Assembly: GCA_051008735.1 (NCBI GenBank) | Contig: JBPCXH010000226.1 | Location: forward strand, 1 to 5,164 | DNA from: J054 sp051008735 | GTDB taxonomy: Bacteria; Pseudomonadota; Gammaproteobacteria; Steroidobacterales; GCA-2729495 | Direction of reading: 5' to 3' | Length of the DNA stretch: 5,164 bases | Part shown: positions 4,767 to 5,164 of the stretch, piece by piece | How the letters are laid out: every line of letters starts with the position of its first letter | Position numbering within the stretch: the first letter of the stretch is position 1 | The notes under the pieces: model-generated | Database searches by the model: none | The model's input: only the letters and a program-made list of their open reading frames with translations | What the model was told of the DNA's origin: nothing | Translations under genes and position numbers: made by a program

Positions 4767-5164
4767 ATGCAGCTCCCTGAATTCGAATACTTAAGACCCA
4801 AGACCCTGGCCGAGGGCCTGGCGGCACTGAAGGAGTACGGTCCGGACGCCACCATCATGTCCGGCGGATCAGATCTGCTGATCAATATGAAATTCCGACT
4901 GGATACGCCGAAGTACCTGGTCAGCTTCAATGCCGTGCCGGAGCTCAAGGCCATTGAAGCGCAAGCCGATGGCGGCCTGCGCCTGGGTGCGGGCTGCACC
5001 CTGACCCAACTGGCTGATCACCCGATGCTGGCCGATCAATACCCGGCTCTGCACTCGGCGTTGTTTTCCGTGGGTTCGAAACATGTGCGCAACGCCGCGA
5101 CCCTGGGCGGCAATATTTGCCTGGACACGCGCTGCTGGTACACCAACCAGTCCGAGCATTGGCG
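4767..5164 (+). CDS. Molybdenum hydroxylase FAD-binding subunit, 4-hydroxybenzoyl-CoA reductase beta (HcrB)-like, 3' end outside window
   Basis: The first 132 codons are present and run off the right edge; the family is usually about 290-330 residues. LPEFEYLRPKTLAEGLAALKEYG is the usual N-terminus. SGGSDLL (32-38) followed by NMK is the first FAD pyrophosphate loop and TLGGN (112-116) the second. LVSFNAVPELKAI and LGAGCTLTQL are family-typical. Directly after TLGGN comes ICLDTRCWYTNQSEHW, with C118 and C123. Cysteines at this place open the inserted loop that binds an additional [4Fe-4S] cluster in 4-hydroxybenzoyl-CoA reductase beta subunits; ordinary xanthine dehydrogenase or CO dehydrogenase FAD subunits lack it. 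That enzyme reductively removes the para-hydroxyl group to give benzoyl-CoA, and the FAD/Fe-S subunit brings in electrons from ferredoxin. The remaining cysteines are outside the window, so the exact enzyme is not settled. ATG 4767 fits the family N-terminus and has GGA at 4756-4758; the in-frame ATG at 4704 would add 21 atypical residues. The small 2Fe-2S and large molybdopterin subunits are expected nearby. Confidence 0.88.
   Translation, partial: MQLPEFEYLRPKTLAEGLAALKEYGPDATIMSGGSDLLINMKFRLDTPKYLVSFNAVPELKAIEAQADGGLRLGAGCTLTQLADHPMLADQYPALHSALFSVGSKHVRNAATLGGNICLDTRCWYTNQSEHW

Overview
The window looks like chromosomal DNA of a GC-rich proteobacterium. A gammaproteobacterium is my best guess, from the family mix and codon use; there is no rRNA or other marker gene to confirm it. 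It holds five genes: two complete regulatory or envelope genes, one complete flavin-type gene, and two genes cut by the window edges. I see no tRNA, rRNA, IS element, CRISPR array or phage gene.

Left part (1-2772): two genes diverge from a 140-bp intergenic region. On the minus strand, a large protein runs off the left edge; it joins a class III nucleotide cyclase domain to an AAA/STAND-type ATPase. On the plus strand is a 229-residue Crp/Fnr-family regulator whose effector pocket still looks able to bind a cyclic nucleotide. A 16-bp perfect palindrome, TGTCAA-N4-TTGACA, lies between them. A near-identical copy, TGTCAA-N4-TTGACG, lies in the next intergenic gap, upstream of a gene for a small exported TPR protein (2882-3439). 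The two operator copies, the altered recognition helix of the regulator and the adjacent cyclase suggest a self-contained signalling circuit. In this reading the cyclase makes a nucleotide signal, the Crp-like protein reads it, and the targets are the regulator itself, possibly the cyclase, and the secreted TPR protein. The gene content and operator copies are seen directly; the circuit is inference.

Middle (3440-3745): a gene-poor stretch of about 300 bp with a strong hairpin terminator. Its U-tract is better on the minus strand than on the plus strand. Just upstream of the next gene, an 8-bp inverted repeat has a right arm that covers the ribosome binding site.

Right part (3746-5164): a 290-residue flavin reductase-like (FMN split-barrel) protein has a C-terminal tail resembling the small PCP_red helical domain. 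It is followed by the first 132 codons of an FAD-binding subunit of a molybdenum hydroxylase. That subunit resembles the beta subunit of 4-hydroxybenzoyl-CoA reductase and enters the cysteine-bearing loop that carries an extra [4Fe-4S] cluster in that enzyme. This end of the window probably begins a catabolic locus, plausibly for aromatic acyl-CoA reduction, separate from the regulatory module on the left.
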